A DNA stretch of 64,000 nucleotides from an uncultured Psychroserpens sp. (GTDB lineage: Bacteria > Bacteroidota > Bacteroidia > Flavobacteriales > Flavobacteriaceae). The notes below the pieces were generated by a model. It was given only the letters and a program-made list of their open reading frames with translations. It was not told where the DNA came from and ran no database searches. The position numbers and the translations under genes are program-made. This document shows, piece by piece, positions 9,259 to 18,326 of the stretch. The stretch spans positions 682,001-746,000 of the forward strand of contig NZ_CANMRL010000001.1 of the NCBI RefSeq assembly GCF_947500255.1, given 5' to 3'. Within the stretch, counting starts at the first letter, position 1, and each line of letters begins with the position of its first letter.

Positions 9259-9266
9259 TAATTTTG
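9259..9266 (+). promoter_or_regulatory. -7 box of the GT5-like / DUF4270 / glmS promoter
   Basis: TAATTTTG matches TAnnTTTG and lies 38 nt before the ATG at 9304. It serves the divergent plus-strand operon. Confidence 0.5.
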
Positions 9267-9303
9267 CATGTTTTTTATTTTTAATTTCTAAAACGATAAA
9301 TTT

Positions 9304-10113
9304 ATGAAAGATAAGAGAATATTGTATGTGTCATCTGAGGTTGTACCATATTTGCCAGAAACTGAGATTTCTTCAATGTCATTTGAAGCTCCAAAAATGG
9401 TGAACAAACAAGGAGGACAGATACGAATATTTATGCCGCGTTACGGAAATATTAATGAAAGAAGACATCAACTTCATGAAGTTATCAGGCTTTCTGGTAT
9501 TAATCTGGTAATCAATGACCTAGATATGCCTTTAATTATCAAGGTAGCGTCAATTCCGAAAGAAAGAATTCAAGTATACTTTATTGACAATGAAGAATAT
9601 TTTAAAAGGAAAGCAACGTTAACTGACGAAGATGGAAAATTATTTGATGATAACGATGAGCGTGCCATATTTTTCGCCAAAGGTGTCATTGAAACTGTAA
9701 AAAAATTAAACTGGTCTCCAGATATTATCCATGTTAATGGATGGTTAGCTTCTTTACTTCCTTTATACCTTAAAGAGTTTTATAAAAATGAACCTTTATT
9801 CACTGAAAGTAAAATTGTGACTTCAGTATACAATCAAAGCTTTGAAGGAACGTTAGATAAGGACATGATTAATAAAGTAAAGTTCGACAACGTAGACGAA
9901 AGTAAAATAGAATCTTTAGCTAACCCTACTTATACTAACCTAATGAAGGTTGCTATAGATCATTCTGATGCATTGATAAAAGGGTCAAGTGAATTACCTA
10001 ATGAGCTGGATACCTATCTAAATGCTGCCGACAAACCAGTTCTAGATTATTTCCCATTAGAGGATTTTGCTGACCACTACACAGAATTTTACAATACTAA
10101 AGTTTTAGATTAG
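9304..10113 (+). CDS. Glycogen/starch synthase N-terminal (GT5-like) domain protein
   Basis: This 269-residue protein resembles only the N-terminal half of GT5 glycogen/starch synthases: it begins KRILYVSSEVVPY, has IFMPRYGNIN and PDIIHVNGWLASLLPLYLK, and then stops where the C-terminal GT1 Rossmann domain (nucleotide-sugar binding) should begin. The KTGGL motif that follows SSEVxPF in real synthases is replaced (LPETEISS). It is therefore unlikely to make glycogen on its own. It sits 11 nt before a DUF4270 lipoprotein gene and two genes before glmS; the GT5-like/DUF4270 neighbourhood is, to my recollection, common in Flavobacteriaceae. Function unknown. Confidence 0.8.
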   Translation: MKDKRILYVSSEVVPYLPETEISSMSFEAPKMVNKQGGQIRIFMPRYGNINERRHQLHEVIRLSGINLVINDLDMPLIIKVASIPKERIQVYFIDNEEYFKRKATLTDEDGKLFDDNDERAIFFAKGVIETVKKLNWSPDIIHVNGWLASLLPLYLKEFYKNEPLFTESKIVTSVYNQSFEGTLDKDMINKVKFDNVDESKIESLANPTYTNLMKVAIDHSDALIKGSSELPNELDTYLNAADKPVLDYFPLEDFADHYTEFYNTKVLD

Positions 10114-10124
10114 TAAATACATTT

Positions 10125-11780
10125 ATGAAAAAAAATAAAATTGCTTTAAGAAATATAGCAGTATTAGCACTTTTAATTAGTTCTTTTATTGCTTGTGACA
10201 AGGATTTTGCAGATATCGATTCAGATATTATCAACGATGATAATGCAACCCATTTCAGTACAACATCTCGAGACTTTGATGTGATAGCATATACGAAGTC
10301 CTTAGACCCTGTTCAAACAAATGGTCTACCTATAAACATGTTAGGTATCTACAAGGATAATATTAATGGTGGATTTACAACAGCTAGTTTTGTCACAGAA
10401 GTAGAATCATCTCTTATAAATCCAACATTTGGCGAAAATGTAGTAATGGATTCTGTAGTATTAAACATCCCATATTTTAGTAGACCGATAGAGCTTGATG
10501 AAGATGGGGGAACAATTTACGAATTAGACTCAGTATTTGGTGGTGGAAAAATCAAGTTATCACTTTTTGAAAGTAATTATTTTTTGAGAGACTTTGATCC
10601 TTCGGGTGAAATTAGTGACCCTCAAAATTATTATGCTAATATGAGTACAGGAATAGATTTAATTGATTCAAATCAATTGGAAGCTGTTCCTTTAGAATTA
10701 CTAGTAGATGAAGACGGAAACACAGATCTAGATTTTGATGAGTTCGCACCTAGTCCATTACAAATTGAACTTAGAGATGAAGAAGGGGAGTTAACTAATA
10801 GACTTGCTCCTGGATTAAGAGTAAAACTTGATACGACATATTGGAGAACGAAAATCATAGACAAAGAAGGAGAACCTGAATTGAGTAATTCTAATAATTT
10901 TAACGATTACTTTAGAGGGATTTACTTTAAAGTTGAAGCCGTAGATGGTGAGGGAAATATGTCTCTTTTAAACATTACAGCACCTGCTTCAAATATTACG
11001 ATTTTCTATACTAGAGATAGTGATGTTGAAGGAGCAGATCCAATTAATGCGACATACACATTAAATTTTAGAGATAACCGAGTGAATTTTATTTCGAACG
11101 ATTTTACAATTCCAGATGGAAATGAAACTACAGGTGATGAAAATTTAATTTTAAAAGGAGGTCAAGGTTCAGTAGCAGAAATCAAATTATTTAATGGTGA
11201 TGATATTGATGATGACGATACTAATGAGAATGCATTCGAAGCCTTCAAAAATGAATTTGTTGTTACAGATGCCGAAGGTAAATTTGTAAGTAGTAAAAAG
11301 CTTATCAATGAAGCTAACCTTGTATTCTTTGTAAATCAATCTATTGTAGATGGTGATGAACCAGAACGTTTATATATGTATGACGCTAACAATGGAACAC
11401 CCCTTGCCGATTATTTCTTAGATAATGCTAACACATCCTTTCCTACGTTCTCTAGAATCAACCACCTTGGACGATTACAACGCGTAGATGATGATCCAAC
11501 ACAAGATGGTATTAAATATAAAATCAAAATAACAGAGCACATCAATAACTTATTACTAAGAGATTCGACAAATGTCGCATTAGGTTTAGCCGTTTCAGGA
11601 AATATAAATTTAGAAAACAGCAACTTTCTTTTTGATGTTCTTAACGGAACCGATATTGAAGAAGGCACACCAGTAAGTTCAATTATTACTCCTCGAAGCA
11701 CTGTATTGTACGGAAACAACACGTCCAATGAAGAAAAAAAGTTATATTTAGAAATATTTTTTACTGAACCAAACAACTAA
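10125..11780 (+). CDS. DUF4270 domain-containing lipoprotein
   Basis: The 551-residue protein starts with a lipoprotein signal peptide (lipobox SFIACDKD, acylated Cys at about residue 24) and continues as a DUF4270 protein: VIAYTKSLDPVQTNGLPINMLG, TEVESSLINPTFGENVVMDS in pieces (SLDPVQTNGLPINMLG, NPTFGENVV). DUF4270 is a Bacteroidota family of outer-membrane lipoproteins without known function. It lies between a GT5-like gene (11 nt upstream) and glmS (6 nt downstream), so the three are probably one transcript. This hints at a link to amino-sugar or envelope polymer metabolism, which is inference. Confidence 0.85.
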   Translation: MKKNKIALRNIAVLALLISSFIACDKDFADIDSDIINDDNATHFSTTSRDFDVIAYTKSLDPVQTNGLPINMLGIYKDNINGGFTTASFVTEVESSLINPTFGENVVMDSVVLNIPYFSRPIELDEDGGTIYELDSVFGGGKIKLSLFESNYFLRDFDPSGEISDPQNYYANMSTGIDLIDSNQLEAVPLELLVDEDGNTDLDFDEFAPSPLQIELRDEEGELTNRLAPGLRVKLDTTYWRTKIIDKEGEPELSNSNNFNDYFRGIYFKVEAVDGEGNMSLLNITAPASNITIFYTRDSDVEGADPINATYTLNFRDNRVNFISNDFTIPDGNETTGDENLILKGGQGSVAEIKLFNGDDIDDDDTNENAFEAFKNEFVVTDAEGKFVSSKKLINEANLVFFVNQSIVDGDEPERLYMYDANNGTPLADYFLDNANTSFPTFSRINHLGRLQRVDDDPTQDGIKYKIKITEHINNLLLRDSTNVALGLAVSGNINLENSNFLFDVLNGTDIEEGTPVSSIITPRSTVLYGNNTSNEEKKLYLEIFFTEPNN

Positions 11781-11786
11781 ATCAAT

Positions 11787-13634
11787 ATGTGCGGAATTGT
11801 CGGTTACATAGGACATAGAGAAGCCTACCCAATTATTCTGAAAGGATTAAAACGATTGGAATATAGAGGTTATGATAGTGCAGGTATCGCACTATACGAC
11901 GGAACAGACATCAAGTTGTCTAAAACTAAAGGTAAAGTTTCCGATTTAGAAACAAGACTTGAAAATGAAATCTCAACTCATGGTTCGTTAGGTATAGGTC
12001 ATACACGCTGGGCGACACATGGTGTCCCAAATGACATCAATTCTCATCCACATTATTCTAATTCTGGAGATCTCGTAATTATTCATAATGGTATTATAGA
12101 AAATTATGAGTCTCTAAAAAAAGAATTAATCAAAAGAGGTTACAATTTTAAATCTGATACAGACACCGAAGTTTTAGTTAATCTCATTGAAGATGTTAAA
12201 AAAAACGAAAACATCAAACTAGGAAAGGCAGTACAAATTGCTTTAAATCAAGTTGTAGGTGCTTATGCTATTGCTGTTTTTGATAAAAACAAACCTAACG
12301 AAATTGTAGTGGCTCGCTTAGGAAGCCCTCTAGCAATTGGTATTGGTGAAGATGAGTTTTTCATAGCAAGTGACGCCTCTCCTTTTATTGAATACACAAA
12401 AAATGCGATTTATCTTGAAGATGAAGAAATGGCTATTGTTAGACGCAATAAAGGTGTGAAAATTAGAAAAATAAAAGACGACTCTTTAGTTGATCCTTAT
12501 GTTCAAGCTCTTCAATTAAATCTTGAGCAAATTGAAAAAGGTGGATATGAACATTTCATGTTAAAAGAAATATACGAACAACCTAGTGCTATCTTAGATA
12601 CATTTAGAGGGAGACTACTCTCTAATGAAGGTATTATAAAAATGGCAGGTGTTGAAGATAACATGAAAAAATTCTTAAACGCACATAGAATTATTGTTGT
12701 CGCTTGTGGTACGTCATGGCATGCTGGATTAGTATCTGAATATATTTTTGAAGACTTAGCTCGTATTCCTGTAGAAGTAGAATACGCTTCTGAATTTAGA
12801 TATAGAAATCCTGTGATAACTGAAAATGATGTGGTCATTGCAATTTCTCAATCTGGTGAAACTGCTGATACGCTAGCTGCCATTAAATTGGCAAAATCTA
12901 AAGGAGCCTTTGTATTTGGGGTTTGCAATGTTGTAGGTTCGTCCATAGCTAGAGAAACTCATGCTGGAGCATATACGCATGCTGGACCTGAGATTGGTGT
13001 GGCATCTACAAAAGCATTTACTACTCAAATTACTGTGCTTACTCTTATAGCTCTTCGCTTAGCTAGAGCAAAAGGTACCATATCAAGTTCAGACTATAGA
13101 CATCATTTGATAGAGTTAGAGCTAATTCCTGAAAAAGTAAAAAAAGCACTAGAATCTGATGCTTATGTAAAAAGCATTGCTGCCATTTATAAAGATGTCC
13201 ATAACTTCTTATATTTAGGAAGAGGCTACAATTTCCCTGTTGCTCTTGAAGGCGCATTAAAACTCAAGGAAATCTCATACATACATGCCGAAGGGTATCC
13301 TGCTGCTGAAATGAAACACGGACCTATTGCATTGATAGATGAAAATATGCCAATAGTAGTTATCGCTACTAAAAAAGGACATTATGAAAAAGTGGTAAGT
13401 AATATCCAAGAAATAAAATCTCGAAAAGGAAAAATTATAGGTATTGTCACCGAAGGAGACAAACAAGTAAAAGGTTTAGCCGACCATGTTATTGAAGTTC
13501 CAGAAACAATTGAGTCGCTAACACCTTTATTAACTACAATACCTTTACAATTATTATCGTATCATATTGCCTTAATGCTTGGTAAAAATGTTGATCAACC
13601 TCGTAATTTAGCAAAAGCGGTTACTGTAGAATAA
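11787..13634 (+). CDS. glmS: Glutamine-fructose-6-phosphate aminotransferase (isomerizing)
   Basis: Makes glucosamine-6-phosphate from fructose-6-phosphate and glutamine, the first step to UDP-GlcNAc for peptidoglycan and LPS. The 615-residue protein starts MCGIVGYIG, so Cys2 becomes the N-terminal nucleophile of the glutaminase domain; GHTRWATHG follows. Two SIS domains (ACGTSWHAGLVSEY, AISQSGETADT, ASTKAFTTQ, LGRGYNFPVALEGALKLKE in part) and the typical end DQPRNLAKAVTVE are present. Followed by a strong terminator at 13665-13702. Confidence 0.97.
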   Translation: MCGIVGYIGHREAYPIILKGLKRLEYRGYDSAGIALYDGTDIKLSKTKGKVSDLETRLENEISTHGSLGIGHTRWATHGVPNDINSHPHYSNSGDLVIIHNGIIENYESLKKELIKRGYNFKSDTDTEVLVNLIEDVKKNENIKLGKAVQIALNQVVGAYAIAVFDKNKPNEIVVARLGSPLAIGIGEDEFFIASDASPFIEYTKNAIYLEDEEMAIVRRNKGVKIRKIKDDSLVDPYVQALQLNLEQIEKGGYEHFMLKEIYEQPSAILDTFRGRLLSNEGIIKMAGVEDNMKKFLNAHRIIVVACGTSWHAGLVSEYIFEDLARIPVEVEYASEFRYRNPVITENDVVIAISQSGETADTLAAIKLAKSKGAFVFGVCNVVGSSIARETHAGAYTHAGPEIGVASTKAFTTQITVLTLIALRLARAKGTISSSDYRHHLIELELIPEKVKKALESDAYVKSIAAIYKDVHNFLYLGRGYNFPVALEGALKLKEISYIHAEGYPAAEMKHGPIALIDENMPIVVIATKKGHYEKVVSNIQEIKSRKGKIIGIVTEGDKQVKGLADHVIEVPETIESLTPLLTTIPLQLLSYHIALMLGKNVDQPRNLAKAVTVE

Positions 13635-13664
13635 ATTAGACCTTAATTATTACCTTATATACTG

Positions 13665-13702
13665 AAGCTGAAAATGTAAAATTCACATTTTCAGCTTTTT
13701 GT
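13665..13702 (+). terminator. Intrinsic terminator after glmS
   Basis: A 13-bp perfect stem: AAGCTGAAAATGT (13665-13677) pairs with ACATTTTCAGCTT (13685-13697) around a 7-nt loop, followed by a T-rich tail. It lies 30 nt after the glmS stop. Confidence 0.85.
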
Positions 13703-13835
13703 TTTATAAAATATTCAAAATACACCCGTTTTTTTTGTTAAAAACTATTATGCGTGCATACTTTTTTTGATTTTTTTCATTTCAGTATCATTTAATTATT
13801 TATATTGCTTTACTAAATTTAACTAATTCCCTAAA

Positions 13836-16589
13836 ATGAAGACAATTTTTAAGATTATGATGCTGTTTTGTTGTGCACTTACCTTTGCACAAACAACAGT
13901 TAAAGGTAAAGTCGTTGACAATAATGGTATTCCTCTAGCAGGAGCCAATATCCTTGTTGTAGGTACGACTACTGGAGCGATTACAGATTTTGATGGTAAC
14001 TACACCTTAGTAGTCAATCAAGACCCTCCTTTTTCAATTCAAATAAGTAGTGTTGGTTTTGATACCGTTACTAAAGAAGTAACTACAAATCCTCAAACCA
14101 TAGATGTTACTATGATTGAAGGAACCTCTCTAGATGAAGTCGTTATTTCGGCTTCTAGAACTCCAGAACGAATTTTTGAATCACCAGTAACTGTAGAGCG
14201 TTTTGGTCTAAAAGAAATTAAGAATACAGCTTCGGCCGATTTCTACGGAGGTCTAGAAGATCTAAAAGGTGTAGATGTCAACACCAACAGTTTAACATTT
14301 AAATCTATCAACACAAGAGGTTTTGCCACATTTGCTAATACTAGATTTATGCAATTAGTGGATGGGATGGACAACTCTACTCCAGCCTTAAACTTTCCAA
14401 TAGGTAACTTAGTTGGTATGACAGAAACCGATGTTTTAAGTGTCGAACTTCTACCTGGTGCATCTTCTGCACTTTATGGAGCAAATGCTTTTAACGGTAT
14501 TTTGTTTATGAGAAGTAAAAACCCTTTTGATCACCAAGGTATTAGTGGTTATATTAAAAAAGGTATTACATCTCAGGAATCTGCAGGAGACAACGATTAC
14601 ACAGATTTAGGTTTTAGAGCAGCCTATAAATTCAGTGATAAATTCGCTGCTAAAATCAACTTTGGCTACTTAAAAGGAACAGACTGGGCAGCAACTAGTG
14701 AAGTCGATAATGACATGGTTGGCGGAACAAGAGCTAACAATTTAAACTATAATGGTATTAACGTTTATGGTGATGAAGTATCAGCAAATATTAGAGGATT
14801 AGCTGGTGGTGCAGGTATTGTACCTGATGTATCGGTGAGTAGGACAGGTTATAACGAACGTGACTTAACCAATTATAACGCCGAAAGTATTAAAGCAGAT
14901 TGGGGATTATACTATCGCCCAATTGAAGGTAACAGTTTAGAACTATCTTACGTAGGTAAGGTTGGAACTGGATCAACAATTTACCAAGGAACAAATAGAT
15001 ATAATATCAATGGGTTCTTCCAAGAGCAACACAAACTTGAAGTTAGAAATGATAATTTCTTCTTGAGAGGTTATGTAGTTGCTGATAAAGCCGGAGATTC
15101 TTATGATATGGTATTTACAGGAATTAACATTAACAGAGCATGGAAAAGTGACGAGCAATGGTTTGGAGAATACATTAATACTTATGTTGCTCAAACACTA
15201 GGAGGAGCAACAGATGCACAAGCACATGCTGCTGCAAGGGCTCAGGCAGAATCTGGACGTTTTGAACCAGGATCTCCTGAATTTCAAGCAGCATTTGAAA
15301 GAAGTATTGATGACCCAGATTTAACTACTGGATCAAAATTCCAAGATGCTTCTAAATATTACCATGCCGATGGTAACTACAATTTTAGCCATTTAACTGA
15401 TTTTGCTAATATCCAAGTTGGTGGTTCTTTTAGACGTTATAGTTTAAATTCTGGTGGAACAATCTACACAGATACTGATGGTCCTATTAACTACTCTGAA
15501 TTTGGGATTTATACTCAAATACAAAAAGAATTTGACCTCAATGAAACTATGGAATTGAAATTAACAGGGTCTGTTCGTTATGATAAGTCTGAATTTTTTG
15601 ATGGTTTCTTCTCACCAAGATTATCAGCTGGTTTAACAGTTAATCAAAATCATAACATAAGAGCTTCTGTACAAACAGGATTTAGAAACCCAACAACTCA
15701 AGATTTATTTATTGGTTTAGATGCTGGTAGAGCTATTTTAGTTGGTGCAGCTCCTGATAACTTAGAAAGATATGTTAGAGACTACTCTATTAGTGCAGCA
15801 GGACAAGCCTTAGGTATTCCGGCTTCTGTAACTCAAACAGGTGCAGCTGCATATAACAACTCTTATACCTTAAGTTCTGTTTTAGCGCTTCAAGAATCAG
15901 GAAACCCTGCAGCACTTGAAATTGGTAACCCTAGTTTGGTAGAACCTGAACAAGTGATCTCATTTGAAGCTGGGTATAGAGGAAAATTTGATAAATTAAT
16001 TGTAGACTTTAGCGCCTATTATAACAAATACAAGGATTTCATTTCTCAAGAAGTTGTTATCTCTCCATTATATGGAACTGTTGGTGATGGGTCGTTATCT
16101 GTTGCTGCAATTGCAAACGGTGATTCTCAAGCCTACAGTACTTACACAAACTCTGATGCTGATGTTAATTCATATGGAGCTTCTCTTGGATTATCAACTA
16201 AAGTATTTAATGGTTTTGATTTAGGTGGAAGTTACACTTTCACAAAACAAGATTTTGATCAAGCTGCTAATCCAGATTTCATGACAAACTTTAACACTCC
16301 AGAGCATAAGTTTAAAGCCTCTTTTGGTCATACTGATTTATTCAAAAACTTCGGTTTCAATATTGCTTACAGATTTAGTGATGACTATTTCTGGGAAGCG
16401 ACTTTTGGAGAAGGTGTTGTACCAGAATTCCATGTCTTAGATGCACAAATAAATTATAGAGTTCCTAGCTTAAAATCATCATTTAAAGCTGGTGCAACTA
16501 ACTTAACAGGTGATGAATACTTTACTGCTTTTGGTACTGGATTTATTGGATCTATGTACTACGTATCTTGGACGATTAATAACTTATAA
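13836..16589 (+). CDS. TonB-dependent receptor with CarboxypepD-like N-terminal domain
   Basis: Outer-membrane active transporter of 917 residues. After a signal peptide (1-18, LTFAQ) comes a carboxypeptidase-regulatory-like domain (about 20-105: TVKGKVVDNNGIPLAGANI), a plug (about 110-230, with VISASRTPERIFESPVTVERF and GASSALYGANAFNGIL) and a 22-strand-type barrel. It is not of the SusC length (about 1000 or more), and no SusD gene is adjacent; instead an SGNH-hydrolase lipoprotein follows after 11 nt. The substrate is unknown; the pairing suggests an esterified compound or lipid, which is inference. Confidence 0.92.
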   Translation: MKTIFKIMMLFCCALTFAQTTVKGKVVDNNGIPLAGANILVVGTTTGAITDFDGNYTLVVNQDPPFSIQISSVGFDTVTKEVTTNPQTIDVTMIEGTSLDEVVISASRTPERIFESPVTVERFGLKEIKNTASADFYGGLEDLKGVDVNTNSLTFKSINTRGFATFANTRFMQLVDGMDNSTPALNFPIGNLVGMTETDVLSVELLPGASSALYGANAFNGILFMRSKNPFDHQGISGYIKKGITSQESAGDNDYTDLGFRAAYKFSDKFAAKINFGYLKGTDWAATSEVDNDMVGGTRANNLNYNGINVYGDEVSANIRGLAGGAGIVPDVSVSRTGYNERDLTNYNAESIKADWGLYYRPIEGNSLELSYVGKVGTGSTIYQGTNRYNINGFFQEQHKLEVRNDNFFLRGYVVADKAGDSYDMVFTGININRAWKSDEQWFGEYINTYVAQTLGGATDAQAHAAARAQAESGRFEPGSPEFQAAFERSIDDPDLTTGSKFQDASKYYHADGNYNFSHLTDFANIQVGGSFRRYSLNSGGTIYTDTDGPINYSEFGIYTQIQKEFDLNETMELKLTGSVRYDKSEFFDGFFSPRLSAGLTVNQNHNIRASVQTGFRNPTTQDLFIGLDAGRAILVGAAPDNLERYVRDYSISAAGQALGIPASVTQTGAAAYNNSYTLSSVLALQESGNPAALEIGNPSLVEPEQVISFEAGYRGKFDKLIVDFSAYYNKYKDFISQEVVISPLYGTVGDGSLSVAAIANGDSQAYSTYTNSDADVNSYGASLGLSTKVFNGFDLGGSYTFTKQDFDQAANPDFMTNFNTPEHKFKASFGHTDLFKNFGFNIAYRFSDDYFWEATFGEGVVPEFHVLDAQINYRVPSLKSSFKAGATNLTGDEYFTAFGTGFIGSMYYVSWTINNL

Positions 16590-16600
16590 AAATTACAATA

Positions 16601-18250
16601 ATGAAAACGATAAAATATATTCTATTATCTGCAGTCCTAATTGGATTTACAGCTTGTAATGATGAAGAGGATTTTGACACGACTGAAGACGCTGTCGAAC
16701 TACCTGCTTTGACTGCCGGATCTGCAAACTTATCAAACTATGTTGCTTTAGGAAACTCTCTAACAGCCGGGTTTACAGATAACGCACTATTTATTGCTGG
16801 TCAACAAAATTCACTTCCTAATACCTTATCGCAACAGTTTGCATTAGTTGGCGGTGGAAGTTTCACACAACCATTAGCCAGTGACAATGTTGGAGGTCTT
16901 ATTTTAGCTGGTAACCCAGTTTTAAATCCAGTAACTGGTGAACGATTATTCGCTCCTAGATTAGCTTTTGGAGGTGCAGGACCAGTTCCTTTAGAAAGTT
17001 TAAATCCTGCTGCAATGTCTACTACTGATTTTGCTTTAAACAACCCAACAGGACCATTTAACAATCTTGGTGTACCTGGAGCATTAAGTTTTCACTTACT
17101 TGCCAATGGCTATGGTAACCTAGCAAATTTCCCTGCTGCTGCAAATCCTTATGCGATTAGAATAGCAGGAAATACTGATGCTTCCATAATAGAATTAGCT
17201 ATGGCACAATCGCCATCATTTTTCTCATTATGGATAGGAAACAATGATGTATTAGGTTATGCAACTTCTGGTGGTGCTTCTGGTGCTTTAACAGATCAGG
17301 GAACTTTTGATTTTGCTTATGGTACATTAATTAGTACGTTAACATCACAAGGCGCTCAAGGCGTTGTGGCTAATATTCCAGATGTAACATCTATACCATA
17401 CTTTACAACTGTACCTCATAACCCTCTTGATCCGTCAAACCCAAGTTTTGGTCCACAAATACCAACACTAAATGGAATTTTCGGTCAAATCAATCAGGTA
17501 TTTGCTTTCTTAGAAAGTCAAGGAATTCCAAATGCAACAGATCGTCAAATCGTTTTTTCTGAAACTGAAGCGAGTCCTGTTGTAATTAGAGACGAGAGTT
17601 TAATGGATCTAGCTGCTCAAATTACTGGCGTATTGAACGCAAGTCCAACATTCCCTGCGTTTGTACAATCGTTTGGATTACCTGCAGCGGCAGCTCCTCA
17701 AGTAGCTGGTTTGTTAGGATTTGTTTACGGACAAGCTAGACAAGCAACTCCTGATGACTTAATGGTACTTCCAAGTTCTTCTATAATTGGAACGGTTAAT
17801 GAAGATTTTGCTGACTTCTTAGGAACACAAGGCTTACCACCTACTTTAGCAGGTCAATTTGCTGTAGAGGGTGTATCATTACCTTTAGAAGATAAATGGG
17901 TATTATTACCAACAGAACAAGCTGAAGTTGCTCAAGCTACTTCTGGTTTTAACGCAACTATTGCTGCTAGTGCTAGCCAAGCTGGTTTAGCTTTTGTAGA
18001 TGCTAATGCTTTACTTAATCAATTAGCTAATGGCGGGCTTGCTAGTGGTGACTTTATCTTAACATCCAGTTTAGTAACTGGAGGTGCATTTTCTTTAGAT
18101 GGAGTTCATCCAACTGCTAGAGGATATGCTTTATTGGCAAACGAATTTATGAAAGCAATTGATGCCACTTATGGATCAAATTTTGAAGCTTCTGGTAATT
18201 TTGTAGATATTGGTGAATACCCAACAAACTACTCGCCTGCATTGCAATAA
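16601..18250 (+). CDS. SGNH/GDSL-family hydrolase lipoprotein, partner of the TonB receptor
   Basis: A 549-residue outer-membrane lipoprotein (lipobox IGFTACND, Cys19). Block I is ALGNSLTAGF (GNSL instead of GDSL, Ser kept), block III is WIGNNDVLG (GxND), and block V is DGVHPTARGYALLANEF with the DxxH pair, so the catalytic Ser-Asp-His set is complete. The part between blocks is expanded and rich in Ala, Gly and Pro. The gene is 11 nt after the TonB receptor and ends at a terminator, so the pair forms a two-gene unit, perhaps trimming an ester at the cell surface for uptake. Confidence 0.85.
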   Translation: MKTIKYILLSAVLIGFTACNDEEDFDTTEDAVELPALTAGSANLSNYVALGNSLTAGFTDNALFIAGQQNSLPNTLSQQFALVGGGSFTQPLASDNVGGLILAGNPVLNPVTGERLFAPRLAFGGAGPVPLESLNPAAMSTTDFALNNPTGPFNNLGVPGALSFHLLANGYGNLANFPAAANPYAIRIAGNTDASIIELAMAQSPSFFSLWIGNNDVLGYATSGGASGALTDQGTFDFAYGTLISTLTSQGAQGVVANIPDVTSIPYFTTVPHNPLDPSNPSFGPQIPTLNGIFGQINQVFAFLESQGIPNATDRQIVFSETEASPVVIRDESLMDLAAQITGVLNASPTFPAFVQSFGLPAAAAPQVAGLLGFVYGQARQATPDDLMVLPSSSIIGTVNEDFADFLGTQGLPPTLAGQFAVEGVSLPLEDKWVLLPTEQAEVAQATSGFNATIAASASQAGLAFVDANALLNQLANGGLASGDFILTSSLVTGGAFSLDGVHPTARGYALLANEFMKAIDATYGSNFEASGNFVDIGEYPTNYSPALQ

Positions 18251-18275
18251 GAAGATAGAATTTATATAAACTAAA

Positions 18276-18307
18276 AACACCAGAGTTACCTCTGGTGTTT
18301 TTTTTAT
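18276..18307. terminator. Bidirectional terminator between SGNH gene and TSP3 gene
   Basis: ACACCAGAG (18277-18285), loop TTAC, CTCTGGTGT (18290-18298), then a run of T; an A-run precedes it. It can end both the plus-strand pair and the convergent minus-strand gene. Confidence 0.85.
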
Positions 18308-18326
18308 TTAGAAAACAAATAACTCA

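Noticed and set aside
13749-13760. Dyad TATGC-GT-GCATA upstream of the TonB receptor gene
   Set aside because: Five-base arms are too short to distinguish from chance, and no second copy is nearby.
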